This document shows, in pieces, positions 1 through 8,081 of a stretch of DNA of 19,775 bases (the stretch's first letter is position 1; each line of letters begins with the position of its first letter). Source of the stretch: an uncultured Collinsella sp. (GTDB lineage: Bacteria > Actinomycetota > Coriobacteriia > Coriobacteriales > Coriobacteriaceae); assembly GCA_900547505.1 (NCBI GenBank), contig URGY01000009.1, positions 1 to 19,775 on the forward strand, read 5' to 3'. Position numbers and translations under genes: made by a program. The notes beneath the pieces were generated by a model that saw only the letters and a list, made by a program, of their open reading frames with translations, had not been told where the DNA came from and made no database searches.

Positions 1-25
1 GCTCGGAGATGTGTATAAGAGACAG
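1..25. other. Sequencing adapter (Nextera read-2 end), not genomic
   Basis: The first 25 bases match the end of the Illumina Nextera read-2 adapter, finishing with the transposase mosaic end AGATGTGTATAAGAGACAG. Genomic sequence starts at base 26. Reading frames that use bases 1-25 are artefacts. Confidence 0.97.
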
Positions 26-1526
26 CTCCGGGACGACGGCGCGTGACCTTGACCTCGCCATCCGAGACCTGATCGGCCACGGAGGGCACCGAGGGCTTCT
101 GCTGCGCGCCCGAGGAATGGCGACGGCGCGGACGCGGCGCGCGCTCCTCCTCGCCACGTGACTTGCCGCCCTTGTCGGCAGGCGCATCGGAACCCGAACC
201 ACCCTTGGAAGCGGCACCAGCCTCGCGAGCAGCTGCGGCGCGGAAGGCGTCCTCGCGCTCCTCGCTCGACAGATGACGGCGGCGGCGACGTGTGGGGTTC
301 ATGCCACCGCCGCGATTCTGCTGCTGGGGCTGCTGAGCCTCACGCTCGCGGGAAGCGTTCTTGCCTGCATCTGCAGCCTCGCCGGCATCGCCCGAGCCCG
401 CGCGCTTGCGGCGGCGACGGCCACCGGCGGCCTCCTCGGCCTCGGGCGCCTCGGCCTTGCCGCGGCCCTTTCCGCGGCCACGGCCCTCGCCCTGACCCTG
501 ACCGGCGCGAGCATCGGATTCAGCATCGCGACGACGGCGCTTGGGCATCGACGTGCCGGCCAGACGGTCGGCACTCGACAGGCCATCGCCCACGTCGACG
601 CCGTTTTCGCGATCGAGCTCCATGAGCGCCAGGCGCATCTCGGGCGACTCGATGCGTTCGAGCACGTCGCGCGTCACGCAATCGGGGCGGCAGTTGCAGC
701 CCTGCTCGGCGGCCTTCTTTTTGCAGCCCTCCGAGCACGTCATATCGGCCAGGTTGACCTTAAAGACTTTGCCGCTCTCCAAGCGCAGCACCAGCTGCTC
801 ACGCGGCGTGTCATATTCCTGGATACGCGCCTTGCCAAGCGGCGTATCGATGAGCGTCTTCTTTTTAGGGGCACGGCTCTTAAAGTCCTTGTACGCCTCG
901 AACTCATAACGCAGGCAGCACATCAGGCGGCCGCAAACGCCGCTAATCTTGGACGAGTTGAGCGGTAGGTCCTGCTCTTTTGCCATGCGAATTGAGACGG
1001 GCTCAAACTGTCCGCCAAAGCGCGTACAGCAGAGTTCCTGTCCGCACAGGGCATAGCCGCCCACCAGGCGGGTCTCGTCGCGCACGCCGATCTGGCGCAT
1101 ATCGACGCGAATGTGCAGCGTCGAGGACAGGTCCTTGACGAGCTGGCGAAAATCGACGCGCTCCTCGGCCGCAAAGTAGAACACGGCCTTCTCGCCGCCA
1201 AACAGGTACTCGACGCCCACCGGCTTCATCTCGAGGTCGAGCTCCTTGACCAGGCGGCGGAAGTCGACCATGGCCTCGTCGCCCTGGATGGCCAGGTCGT
1301 CGGCAAGCTGCAGGTCGATGTCGCTCGCCACGCGCAGCACGGGCTTGAGCGGCTGACCGATCTCGTCTTGCGGCACCTCAAAGGGATCGGCCGTGACCAG
1401 GCCGATCTCGGTTCCGCGCTCGGTGGAGCAAATGGCATAATCGGCCTCGAGGATATCCAAATCCTGCGGATCGAACCACAGGTCGCGCGAGGCATAGGTA
1501 AACTTAACGGGTACGACTAACGGCAT
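26..1526 (-). CDS. ricT: RicT/YaaT-like PSP1-domain protein, C-terminus cut by contig end
   Basis: A frame open from an ATG at 1526 down to the adapter gives 500 residues with no stop. The N-terminus (MPLVVPVKFTYASRDLWFDP) resembles Bacillus YaaT/RicT. The PSP1 C-terminal domain contains CGQELCC (residues 161-167) and CGRLMCCLRYE (198-208). A second cysteine group lies at 264, 268, 277, 279 and 283. RicT works with RicA and RicF in an iron-sulphur complex that promotes maturation of some mRNAs in Bacillus; that role is inferred here by family. Residues from about 328 are low-complexity, rich in Arg, Gly, Ala, Glu and Gln with runs of Arg, and look disordered and RNA-binding. The start overlaps the holB stop by 10 bases and has an AGGAAGG site just upstream. 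The order tmk-holB-ricT matches Bacillus. The true C-terminus lies outside the window. Confidence 0.88.
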
Positions 1527-2644
1527 TTCAGTGCCTTCCTGATATCGAACAGCATGACCTCGATGGCCAGCTGGGGAGTAACGTTTCTAGCGATGTTGCG
1601 TTCGGCGGTTGCGACTGCCTCGAGCGCCCGCGTGGCGCCCGCAACATTCGTCGCGGCGGCAAGCCGACCGATCGTGTCGCGCACGTCTTCGTTCACCACG
1701 TCAGCCGCCTCGTCCTGAAGTGTCAGCAGCACGTCGCGCATGAGCGTCCGCGCGCTCGCCAGCGCTTCCATGATACCCGAACGCTCGCGCGCGTTGAGTT
1801 CGCGCTTGTTGCGGTCCTCAAGCTGCTTCAATGCTCCACGCGACAGGTAGTCGGCATTTTGCTCGAGCACCTTTTCCTGCGTGGACTTGACCTCGGCGAG
1901 CGGCGCCTTAACGGCGACGATGAGCGACTTGGCGCGGCTGAGCACGTCGGCCTCGTCGGCGGCGATGAGCGAATCGATGGCGCGAACCATCTGACGGCGG
2001 GCGTCCTGGCGCTCGGCGCTCTTGAGGAACTCGATGCCACGCGTGGGGCTTCCCGCTACTGCGACGGCCATGCGGCAACGCGCAGGGTCCTGACCGGTGG
2101 CGCGGCTCACGGCCTGCGCGGCGACGGCGGGCGACACCAGCCGAAACGGCACACACTGGCAGCGGCTCACGATGGTAGGCAGCATCACGTCTGCTGAGGT
2201 GCCCAGCAAGATAAACATAACGCCCTCGGGCGGCTCCTCGAGTGTTTTGAGCAGTGCGTTGGCGGTGTTAGCGCGCAGCTGCTCGGCACGGTCGATGATG
2301 TAGACCTTGGCCTTGGCGCGGATGGGCGCCAGCGGCACGTCGTCGAGCAGCTCGCGGGTCTGGGCAATGAGGTAGCCCGTGGCGCTCTCGGGCGTGTAAT
2401 AGTGCACGTCGGGATGTGTGTGCCGCGCAACGCGCACGCAGCTGTCGCATGCGCCGCAGCCGTCCTGCTCGCACAGGAAGGCCTGGGCGAGCGCCCATGC
2501 GGCATCGAGCTTGCCGGCGCCGGGAGTGCCCAAAAACAGGTAGGCGTGCGATGCGCGACCGCTGGCGACGGCATTGGTCAAAAAGTCGCGCACGCGTTCC
2601 TGAGTGTCAAGCTTGGCCAGCAGGCTTGCCTGAGCGGGGGCCAT
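1517..2644 (-). CDS. holB: DNA polymerase III delta' subunit
   Basis: This is the clamp-loader delta' subunit, which helps open and load the beta sliding clamp at replication forks. The 375-residue protein has an AAA+ fold. It has a P-loop-like GTPGAGKL at residues 39-46, with Leu where an ATP-binding family member has Thr or Ser, as expected for a delta' that does not hydrolyse ATP. A four-cysteine zinc module lies at C58, C63, C66 and C69, a Walker-B-like VYIIDRAEQL at 114-123, and the SRC motif at 160-162 that serves as an arginine finger in trans. An upstream TTG at 2665 would extend the frame by seven residues, but AGGAGG lies between it and the ATG at 2644, so 2644 is the start. The gene follows tmk by one base and overlaps ricT. 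Confidence 0.93.
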   Translation of the reverse strand: MAPAQASLLAKLDTQERVRDFLTNAVASGRASHAYLFLGTPGAGKLDAAWALAQAFLCEQDGCGACDSCVRVARHTHPDVHYYTPESATGYLIAQTRELLDDVPLAPIRAKAKVYIIDRAEQLRANTANALLKTLEEPPEGVMFILLGTSADVMLPTIVSRCQCVPFRLVSPAVAAQAVSRATGQDPARCRMAVAVAGSPTRGIEFLKSAERQDARRQMVRAIDSLIAADEADVLSRAKSLIVAVKAPLAEVKSTQEKVLEQNADYLSRGALKQLEDRNKRELNARERSGIMEALASARTLMRDVLLTLQDEAADVVNEDVRDTIGRLAAATNVAGATRALEAVATAERNIARNVTPQLAIEVMLFDIRKALKCR

Positions 2645-2645
2645 G

Positions 2646-3329
2646 TTACTCGGCCTCCTTGGCAAGCGCGGCGGCGACGGCGTCCTGAGAAATGTCGAGG
2701 CCGCAGGCGCGAACCTGCTCGACCGTCTGCGCGAAGACGTCCTCGATGGACGCGGTCGCGTCGATGAGCTTTACGCGGTTTGGTTCCTCGGCGGCGATGG
2801 CGCAAAATCCCTGGTAGACACGCTCTTGGAAGGCCATGCCCTTAGCCTCCATGCGATCTGCCGCACCGCGGTCGGCCATGCGCAGCGCCGCCTGCTCGGG
2901 CGTGATGTGATAGACGAGTGTGAGCGCCGGGTGCGTCCCCGCGACGGCCAAGTTGTTGGCATCGCGCACTATCTGGCGATCGAGGCCATCGGCAAACGCC
3001 TGATAGCAAGTTGTGGAATCGTAGAAGCGGTCGCACAGGACCACCTTGCCGGCAGCAAGGGCAGGCGCGATGACCTCGTGCACCAGCTGGGCACGGGCGG
3101 CCTCATACAGCAGCAGCTCGCAAGTGTCGCCCATCGCCGTATTGGCGGGGTCGAGCAGCAGAGCACGGATCTTTTCGCTGATGGCGGTACCGCCCGGCTC
3201 GCGCAGGCTCACAACCTGGTAGCCGGCAAGGTCGAGCGCGCGGGCAAGCAGGCGCGCCTGCGTGGACTTGCCGGCGCCATCGACGCCCTCGAGCGTAATG
3301 AAGCTATGTTGAGCGGGCTCAAAAGCCAT
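2646..3329 (-). CDS. tmk: Thymidylate kinase
   Basis: This enzyme phosphorylates dTMP to dTDP with ATP, an essential cytosolic step in dTTP supply. The 227-residue protein has the P-loop GVDGAGKST (15-23), the conserved REPGGT (43-48), the DRF motif in CDRFYDST that contacts substrate, and an Arg-rich lid segment RGAADRME. Length is close to the usual 205-230 residues. The start is ATG at 3329, with AGGAAGGGG about eight bases upstream. It is first in the tmk-holB-ricT operon, and its stop lies one base before the holB ATG. In actinomycetes topA often lies next to tmk; here the topoisomerase gene is close by, separated by one plus-strand gene. Confidence 0.95.
   Translation of the reverse strand: MAFEPAQHSFITLEGVDGAGKSTQARLLARALDLAGYQVVSLREPGGTAISEKIRALLLDPANTAMGDTCELLLYEAARAQLVHEVIAPALAAGKVVLCDRFYDSTTCYQAFADGLDRQIVRDANNLAVAGTHPALTLVYHITPEQAALRMADRGAADRMEAKGMAFQERVYQGFCAIAAEEPNRVKLIDATASIEDVFAQTVEQVRACGLDISQDAVAAALAKEAE
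2654..2659 (-). promoter_or_regulatory. Ribosome binding site deciding the holB start
   Basis: AGGAGG sits nine bases before the ATG at 2644 and inside the last codons of tmk. It rules out the TTG at 2665 as the holB start and suggests translational coupling to tmk. Confidence 0.8.
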
Positions 3330-3431
3330 GGGCGCAGCCCCTTCCTACAAGGCGCGTAAATGCAGATATATCAACCAAGCCATGATACCCCAGTGCTCGG
3401 TGCGTCCCCAATGGCTAAAGGTGCCTTTCCA

Positions 3432-3500
3432 AAGTTGCGGTGAAATAGGGACTGATTGAAGCTCCGAGACCGCCAAACAGTCCCTATTTCACCGCAACTT
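3432..3500. repeat. Inverted repeat 1 (23-bp perfect arms, GGGAC core)
   Basis: Bases 3432-3454 and 3478-3500 are exact reverse complements (23 of 23) around a 23-base centre. Each arm carries AAATAGGGACTG or its complement. It lies in the divergent gap between tmk and the zinc-ribbon gene and ends about 25 bases before that gene's -10 box. No T-run follows it, so it is not a typical terminator. It shares the GGGAC core with three other palindromes in this window. Confidence 0.9.
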
Positions 3501-3525
3501 ATGATGGGGAATTTTGGACGCTGGG

Positions 3526-3531
3526 TATAAT
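3526..3531 (+). promoter_or_regulatory. Candidate -10 box for the zinc-ribbon gene
   Basis: A perfect TATAAT lies 37 bases before the ATG at 3569, leaving room for a leader of about 30 bases. No good -35 hexamer is seen at 16-18 bases. The right arm of inverted repeat 1 ends at 3500, just upstream of the -35 position, so the repeat could influence this promoter. Confidence 0.5.
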
Positions 3532-3556
3532 CGTCGTATTGCACTGAAATGTGGCG

Positions 3557-3563
3557 AAAGGAG
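3557..3563 (+). promoter_or_regulatory. Ribosome binding site deciding the zinc-ribbon gene start
   Basis: AAAGGAG is followed five bases later by ATG at 3569. The frame extends back to a GTG at 3551, but that codon precedes this site. Confidence 0.75.
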
Positions 3564-3568
3564 TGGCA

Positions 3569-4552
3569 ATGTCTCGGTATTGCGCCTCGTGCGGCAAACT
3601 TCTTGCAGATGATGCCAAGTTCTGCACCTCGTGCGGTGCACCCGTTGAGCAAACAACCGCGAGCGATAGCCAGCCCGCTTTTGAGCAGACCGGTTCCCTC
3701 GATACGCCGCAAGCCAAGGCGGACGACCCCCTCGCCTATCGCCCCGACCCCGCCGCAGGCCCCGCGGCCGTCGAGACCACGCAGCGCATACCCGTCGCGA
3801 GCGGCTCGCCCCAACAGCAGCCGGCTCCCGCATACGCGCCCGCTTCGCCACAGACCCCCGCTCCCAAAAAGAGCGGCACCGGGCCGCTTATCGCCGTTAT
3901 CGTTGTGCTGGTGGCGATCATCATCGCCCTGGTCGTTTTCTTTGTGATCAAGCCTTTCGACAACGCCGCCACGCAGACGACTGCCGAGGTAGCTAAGCTG
4001 CACCATGACGTCGACGACGATGACCTAAAGCCTCTCGGCGATCCCAACAGCCTGTACGACGATGATGACGATGACGACGAGGATGGCGGCGAAGCAACGC
4101 TCTCCGAGCAGAACCTCTACCGTCGCCTGAGCGAATACTACGACCTGCTCGAAGACCTCGATAGCCAGGTCCGTGGCTGCGCGCAGAACTTCAACGGCAG
4201 CTATCTGGAAGAGGATCGAACCACCCGTCAAAATCTCGCCGACGTCGCCGAGCGCACGGAGGACACCATCGAGCAGTATTACGACATCGTCGAGGACCTA
4301 GACGTCCCGACGAGCTCCAAGAACTACAGCTCCTGGAAGGACATCATCGCCTTGTACGACGACCTGGACCACCGCATTGACGCAATCTGTGACGCCTGGG
4401 AAATCAGCCTGAAATACGCCAAGCCTGCGGACCACAAGAATGAGATCGTGGCGCCGCTGTCACGCGACAACGTGGCGGGCACCAATGACAATAAGTACCG
4501 CCTAGACTTTGAGGAGCGCTATCCCGGCGCCAAGCCCGTCGAAGTGAACTAG
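3569..4552 (+). CDS. Zinc-ribbon, single-pass membrane protein of unknown function
   Basis: The 327-residue protein starts with a zinc ribbon: C5-x2-C8 and C19-x2-C22 in CASCGKLL...FCTSCGAP. A Pro/Ala/Gln-rich linker follows (about 25-102), then one hydrophobic segment at about 105-127 (IAVIVVLVAIIIALVVFFVI). Next comes a very acidic stretch (about 147-172, including seven consecutive Asp), then a charged, probably helical C-terminal domain with many Asp, Glu and Tyr. With no signal peptide, the ribbon is probably cytoplasmic and the acidic domain outside. Proteins with an N-terminal zinc ribbon and one membrane helix are common in Gram-positives and mostly uncharacterised. I do not recognise the C-terminal domain. 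The gene is monocistronic, with its own -10 box and a terminator after it. Confidence 0.85.
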   Translation: MSRYCASCGKLLADDAKFCTSCGAPVEQTTASDSQPAFEQTGSLDTPQAKADDPLAYRPDPAAGPAAVETTQRIPVASGSPQQQPAPAYAPASPQTPAPKKSGTGPLIAVIVVLVAIIIALVVFFVIKPFDNAATQTTAEVAKLHHDVDDDDLKPLGDPNSLYDDDDDDDEDGGEATLSEQNLYRRLSEYYDLLEDLDSQVRGCAQNFNGSYLEEDRTTRQNLADVAERTEDTIEQYYDIVEDLDVPTSSKNYSSWKDIIALYDDLDHRIDAICDAWEISLKYAKPADHKNEIVAPLSRDNVAGTNDNKYRLDFEERYPGAKPVEVN

Positions 4553-4570
4553 CGCTTTGTCGTTCCCGAG

Positions 4571-4628
4571 CCGGCAGTTAGGGACGTTCCTAAACTGCCG
4601 GCAGAAAAGGAACGTCCCTAACTGCCGG
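4571..4628. repeat. Inverted repeat 2 (21-bp perfect arms, GGGAC core)
   Basis: Bases 4571-4591 and 4608-4628 are exact reverse complements (21 of 21). The left arm reads CCGGCAGTTAGGGACGTTCC plus T. The centre holds a third copy of the 9-mer AACTGCCGG (4593-4601), itself part of the palindrome CTGCCGGCAG. The left arm can therefore pair either with the centre or with the far arm. It lies 18 bases after the zinc-ribbon stop and just before a separate terminator. Confidence 0.9.
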
Positions 4629-4630
4629 AT

Positions 4631-4670
4631 AAAAAACGAGCGAGGATTTTGAGGTCCTCGCTCGTTTTTG
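4631..4670. terminator. Bidirectional Rho-independent terminator
   Basis: An 11-bp stem (4636-4646 with 4655-4665, ACGAGCGAGGA) has an 8-base loop. Six A residues precede it and TTTTTGTTTT follows it. It can therefore end the plus-strand zinc-ribbon gene and the minus-strand topoisomerase gene, whose stop is at 4697. Confidence 0.85.
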
Positions 4671-4696
4671 TTTTAGGTGATGTTTCGACCGTGCGG

Positions 4697-7288
4697 CTAC
4701 TTGTCGGCAGCGGTCTTTTTGGTAGTCGACTTCTTGGCCGTCGTCTTTTTGGCGGTCGTCTTCTTGGCAGCAGTCTTCTTTGTCGCCGTGGTCTTCTTCA
4801 CCGTGCTCGCCTTAGTCGTGGTCTTACGGCCGCGGGCGGGTTTCTTCTCCTTGGTCGGGCAGTCCATGTTGACGCAGATACGCCACGGGCCGCGCGCCGT
4901 ATTGACCACCACGATGGGGGCGCCGCACTCGGGACAGGTCTCGCCCGTCGCCTCGAGCTTGCCACGCGCCGGCAGCGGATAGCTCACGCCGCAATCGTCA
5001 TAGTTGGTGCAGCGGATAAAGCGTTTGCCGCTCTTTTCGCTCTTGTGCGCGATCAGGTCGCCATGGCGTCCGGCCTCGGCGCACACCTTGCACTCGCCCA
5101 CCTTAAGGTCGGGTTCGTAGTTGGTGGGGCACGTCGGGTTCACGCAGATCTCGAAAGCTTTCTGGCGGAACGGCTGGCACTTAATGCGCGGCGCACCGCA
5201 CTCGGGACACACAGCGGCCTCGCCCTCAAGCGGGCTCACCTTGACGCCGCTCGGCACCGGATAGGTCACATCGCAGTCGGGCCAGCCCATGCAGCCGATA
5301 AAGCTGCCGCGGGTCTTGGCGCTCGTCTTCATGACCAGGTCCTTGCCGCACTTGGGGCAGGCGCCCACGCGCGCATCGGCCGTGACGGCGTCGCTGATGG
5401 CGTCGCCGAGCTCCTGGGTGTGCTTGAGCAGCTCGTCGAGCACGCCGGCCAGCAGCGCGCGCGAGTGTGTCACGACATGCTCTTCGGTGTCCTCGCCGCG
5501 CTCCACGCGGGTCATGTCGCCGTCGAGCTCGCTGGTCATATCGGGGCTCGTGATGCGCGGGGCAAACTGCGTCAGCGCGTCGATGATGGCGATGCCCAGC
5601 TGGCTCGGCTCAACGGGATCATTTTTGAGATAGCGCACGGCATACAGGCGCTCGATGATGCTCGCGCGCGTGGACTTGGTACCCAAGCCGCGCTTCTCCA
5701 TCTCCTGCACGAGCTTGCCCTGGCTGTAGCGCGCGGGCGGCTCGGTCTGCTTGGCCTCGAGCTTTATGTCGAACACGTCGACCGTATCGCCCTGCTCCAG
5801 CGGCGGCATCTGCTCGTCGCGCTTGAGTCCATACGGGTACGCCTCGCGGAAACCCGGGGTCACGAGTACGTCGCCCGAGGCCACAAACGGCTCACCGTTC
5901 ACATCAAGCTCGAGCTTGGTGTTCTCGATGGTCGCGGGCCCCATGAGCGTCGCCAGGAAGCGACGGGCGATGAGGTCGTAGAGCTTGCGCTGGCCGCCGT
6001 CGAGCGTGGACGGATCGCCCTCGCCCGTGGGATAGATAGGCGGGTGGTCGGTGGTCTCGACCTTGCCGCGCGTGGGCTTCATGGGACCGGCGAGTACCTT
6101 TTTGCACACGGGCGCCAGCGCCGGATTAATCTTTGCCAGATCGCTCACCACGGCGCCCAAATCGAGCGTCGCAGGGTACACGGTATTGTCGACACGCGGG
6201 TAGCTGATGAGACCGGCCATGTAGAGGGACTCGGCGATGCGCATCGTACGCGCAGGCGAGATGCCCTCGGCCGCGGCGGCAGCCTGCAGCGAGGTCGTCG
6301 CAAACGGCGTGGGCGGCTGCTGCTTACGCGAGCGCTTGGTCACCGCGGCAACGGTCGCCATCTTGGCGCCGTCGACGTGACCATACGCCGTCTCGGCAGC
6401 ATCTTTGTCGGTAAAGCGCGCCGTTTTGTGCGCAATCTTAAAGCGATCGTCCTCGGCAGCGCCCTGCGCGGCACCCATGCCGCGAATCTGCCAGTAGTCC
6501 TCGGGCACAAACGCCATGCGCTCGCGCTCGCGCTCGACCACCAGGGCGAGCGTCGGCGTCTGCACGCGACCGGCAGAGCGCACGTTACCAAAGCCGCCAA
6601 ACTTGGCGAGCGTCAGGTAACGCGTGAGCACCGCGCCCCAAATGAGGTCGATGTGCTGGCGGCTCTCGCCGGCGTCGGCCAGATTCTGGTCGAGCGAGAC
6701 GAGATTATCGAAGGCCTGCGTGATCTCGGCCTTGGTAAACGAAGAGTATTGGGCGCGGGCAACCGACAAGTCCGGCGCAACCTCGCGCACCTTGTTGAGA
6801 GCGTCCGAGCCGATCAGCTCGCCCTCGCGATCGAAGTCCGTGGCGATGATAACGCTGTCGGACTTTTTAGCGAGGTTCTTGAGCGAACGAATGAGCTCCT
6901 TCTCGGCCGGTAGCTTAATGACGGGCGCCCAGGTGAGATACGGCAGACTCTCGAGCTTCCAGCCCTTGATGGAGATACCATCGGCAAGGAACGGCTTGCG
7001 CTTGGTGTCGTACGGCGGGCGGGCCAGGCCATCGGGCATATCGGCCGGCAGCATCTCGCCGTCCTCGGTCACCGAATACCAGCCCAGTTTTTTATCGAAC
7101 AGCACGCTGTCGCAAAAATCGGGCGCCAGGATGTGACCGGCAAGGCCGATGGTCACGCACTCCTCGCCCTTCCACTCAAAACGGTAGATGGCGGTGTTGT
7201 ACACCTTGTCCTTTTTGGGCTTACCCGTGGACAGCCGCTCGGCGATTTGACGCGCGGCGTCGTTTTTCTCGGCGATGATGAGCTTCAA
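4697..7288 (-). CDS. topA: Type IA DNA topoisomerase with archaeal-like core and Lys-rich tail
   Basis: This enzyme relaxes or decatenates DNA through a 5'-phosphotyrosine intermediate. The 863-residue protein has a TOPRIM domain (E7 in IIAEKND; DFDREGE at 151-157), SAGRVQTPTL (238-247), the active site GLISYPRVDNTVYP with Y363 and R365, and DHPPI (414-418). Four zinc fingers follow: C644/C647/C666/C672, C694/C697/C715/C720, C733/C736/C760/C766 and C785/C788/C805/C810. A 50-residue Lys/Thr/Ala tail resembles actinobacterial TopA and histone-H1 tails. The active site differs from the usual bacterial GYITYMRTDS and resembles the archaeal topoisomerase I group. The start is TTG at 7288 with AGGAG six bases upstream; an in-frame stop just before it excludes an earlier start. 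It lies 54 bases after hypB. TopB is an alternative name. Confidence 0.9.
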   Translation of the reverse strand: MKLIIAEKNDAARQIAERLSTGKPKKDKVYNTAIYRFEWKGEECVTIGLAGHILAPDFCDSVLFDKKLGWYSVTEDGEMLPADMPDGLARPPYDTKRKPFLADGISIKGWKLESLPYLTWAPVIKLPAEKELIRSLKNLAKKSDSVIIATDFDREGELIGSDALNKVREVAPDLSVARAQYSSFTKAEITQAFDNLVSLDQNLADAGESRQHIDLIWGAVLTRYLTLAKFGGFGNVRSAGRVQTPTLALVVERERERMAFVPEDYWQIRGMGAAQGAAEDDRFKIAHKTARFTDKDAAETAYGHVDGAKMATVAAVTKRSRKQQPPTPFATTSLQAAAAAEGISPARTMRIAESLYMAGLISYPRVDNTVYPATLDLGAVVSDLAKINPALAPVCKKVLAGPMKPTRGKVETTDHPPIYPTGEGDPSTLDGGQRKLYDLIARRFLATLMGPATIENTKLELDVNGEPFVASGDVLVTPGFREAYPYGLKRDEQMPPLEQGDTVDVFDIKLEAKQTEPPARYSQGKLVQEMEKRGLGTKSTRASIIERLYAVRYLKNDPVEPSQLGIAIIDALTQFAPRITSPDMTSELDGDMTRVERGEDTEEHVVTHSRALLAGVLDELLKHTQELGDAISDAVTADARVGACPKCGKDLVMKTSAKTRGSFIGCMGWPDCDVTYPVPSGVKVSPLEGEAAVCPECGAPRIKCQPFRQKAFEICVNPTCPTNYEPDLKVGECKVCAEAGRHGDLIAHKSEKSGKRFIRCTNYDDCGVSYPLPARGKLEATGETCPECGAPIVVVNTARGPWRICVNMDCPTKEKKPARGRKTTTKASTVKKTTATKKTAAKKTTAKKTTAKKSTTKKTAADK

Positions 7289-7342
7289 AAGAGGCTCCTA
7301 TCTCGTATCACTGCGGCTACGCCCGCCCGTATGGCGGCCGAC

Positions 7343-8026
7343 TTACGCCCTTGCTTGCTCAATCTGCCCGATGAGCCAATCGCACCAGGCATCCATGCCC
7401 TCGCCCTTGCGCGCACTCACGGCAAACCGCGGCGCCTGCGGATTGAGGTCATCGAGTGTCTTAGTATACCTATCCATGTCAAAATCGAAAGCCGGGGCCA
7501 CATCGACCTTGTTGAGCAGCTGTGCGCCGGCGTGTTGGAAGATGCCCGGGTACTTGATGGGCTTGTCGTCGCCCTCGGGCACCGAGAGGATCATGATGGA
7601 CAGGTTCTCGCCCAAGTCAAAGTCGACCGGGCAGACCAGGTTGCCCACGTTTTCGATAAAGATGACGTCAATGTTTTCCAGACCCACCGCCTGGTCGAAG
7701 GCGTCGACGGCCTCCATGATCATGTTGCCCTCGAGGTGACACAGGCCGCCCGTGTTGATCTGGATGGCGGGCATGCCGGCTTCCTTCATGGTAATGGCGT
7801 CGACATCCGAGGCGATATCGCCCTCGATGACGGCGCAACGCAGGCCGGCCTTGTCACGCAGGCGCTCGTTGGTGCCCAGAATCGTAGTGGTCTTGCCCGA
7901 GCCAGGGCTCGACAGCACATTGATCACATAGGTGCCCGCCTCATTAAATCGCTGACGCAGCTGATCTGCCAGGCGCTCGTTGCGCGACAGAATCGGCGAT
8001 GCGACATCAATCGTTTTCTCGGCCAT
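7343..8026 (-). CDS. hypB: Hydrogenase nickel incorporation GTPase HypB
   Basis: HypB is a cytosolic SIMIBI-class GTPase that delivers nickel, with HypA, to [NiFe]-hydrogenase (and in some organisms urease) precursors. The 227-residue protein has the P-loop SSPGSGKTT (39-47), a switch region IEGDIASDVDA (68-77), the nickel-site residues C96-H97 (GGLCHLEG) with C132 (VGNLVCP), and NKVD (172-175) for guanine. It lacks the N-terminal CxxCGC site of E. coli HypB and any His-rich stretch, so nickel storage is not expected. The frame can begin at a GTG at 8035, but that codon overlaps AAGGAG (8035-8040), so the ATG at 8026 is chosen. It follows hypA by 55 bases. No hydrogenase or other hyp gene is in the window. 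Confidence 0.93.
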   Translation of the reverse strand: MAEKTIDVASPILSRNERLADQLRQRFNEAGTYVINVLSSPGSGKTTTILGTNERLRDKAGLRCAVIEGDIASDVDAITMKEAGMPAIQINTGGLCHLEGNMIMEAVDAFDQAVGLENIDVIFIENVGNLVCPVDFDLGENLSIMILSVPEGDDKPIKYPGIFQHAGAQLLNKVDVAPAFDFDMDRYTKTLDDLNPQAPRFAVSARKGEGMDAWCDWLIGQIEQARA

Positions 8027-8034
8027 ATTCGGCA

Positions 8035-8040
8035 CTCCTT
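8035..8040 (-). promoter_or_regulatory. Ribosome binding site deciding the hypB start
   Basis: AAGGAG ends at 8035, eight bases before the ATG at 8026. It overlaps the alternative GTG start at 8035, which is therefore rejected. Confidence 0.75.
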
Positions 8041-8081
8041 AACTTCTAACATTTTTACCCCGTTCCCAGGTGGCTGGTGGG

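Noticed and set aside
4730..4810. Tandem repeat-like DNA, roughly TTCTTGGC(A/G)G units
   Set aside because: It encodes the KKTTAKK-type tail of the topoisomerase. The periodicity follows from the repeated codons, not from a separate DNA repeat.
4649..6913. A 754-codon plus-strand open frame opposite the topoisomerase gene
   Set aside because: It is a mirror of a high-GC gene: composition is rich in Arg, Ala, His and Leu, there is no family motif, and the minus-strand frame has complete topoisomerase motifs.
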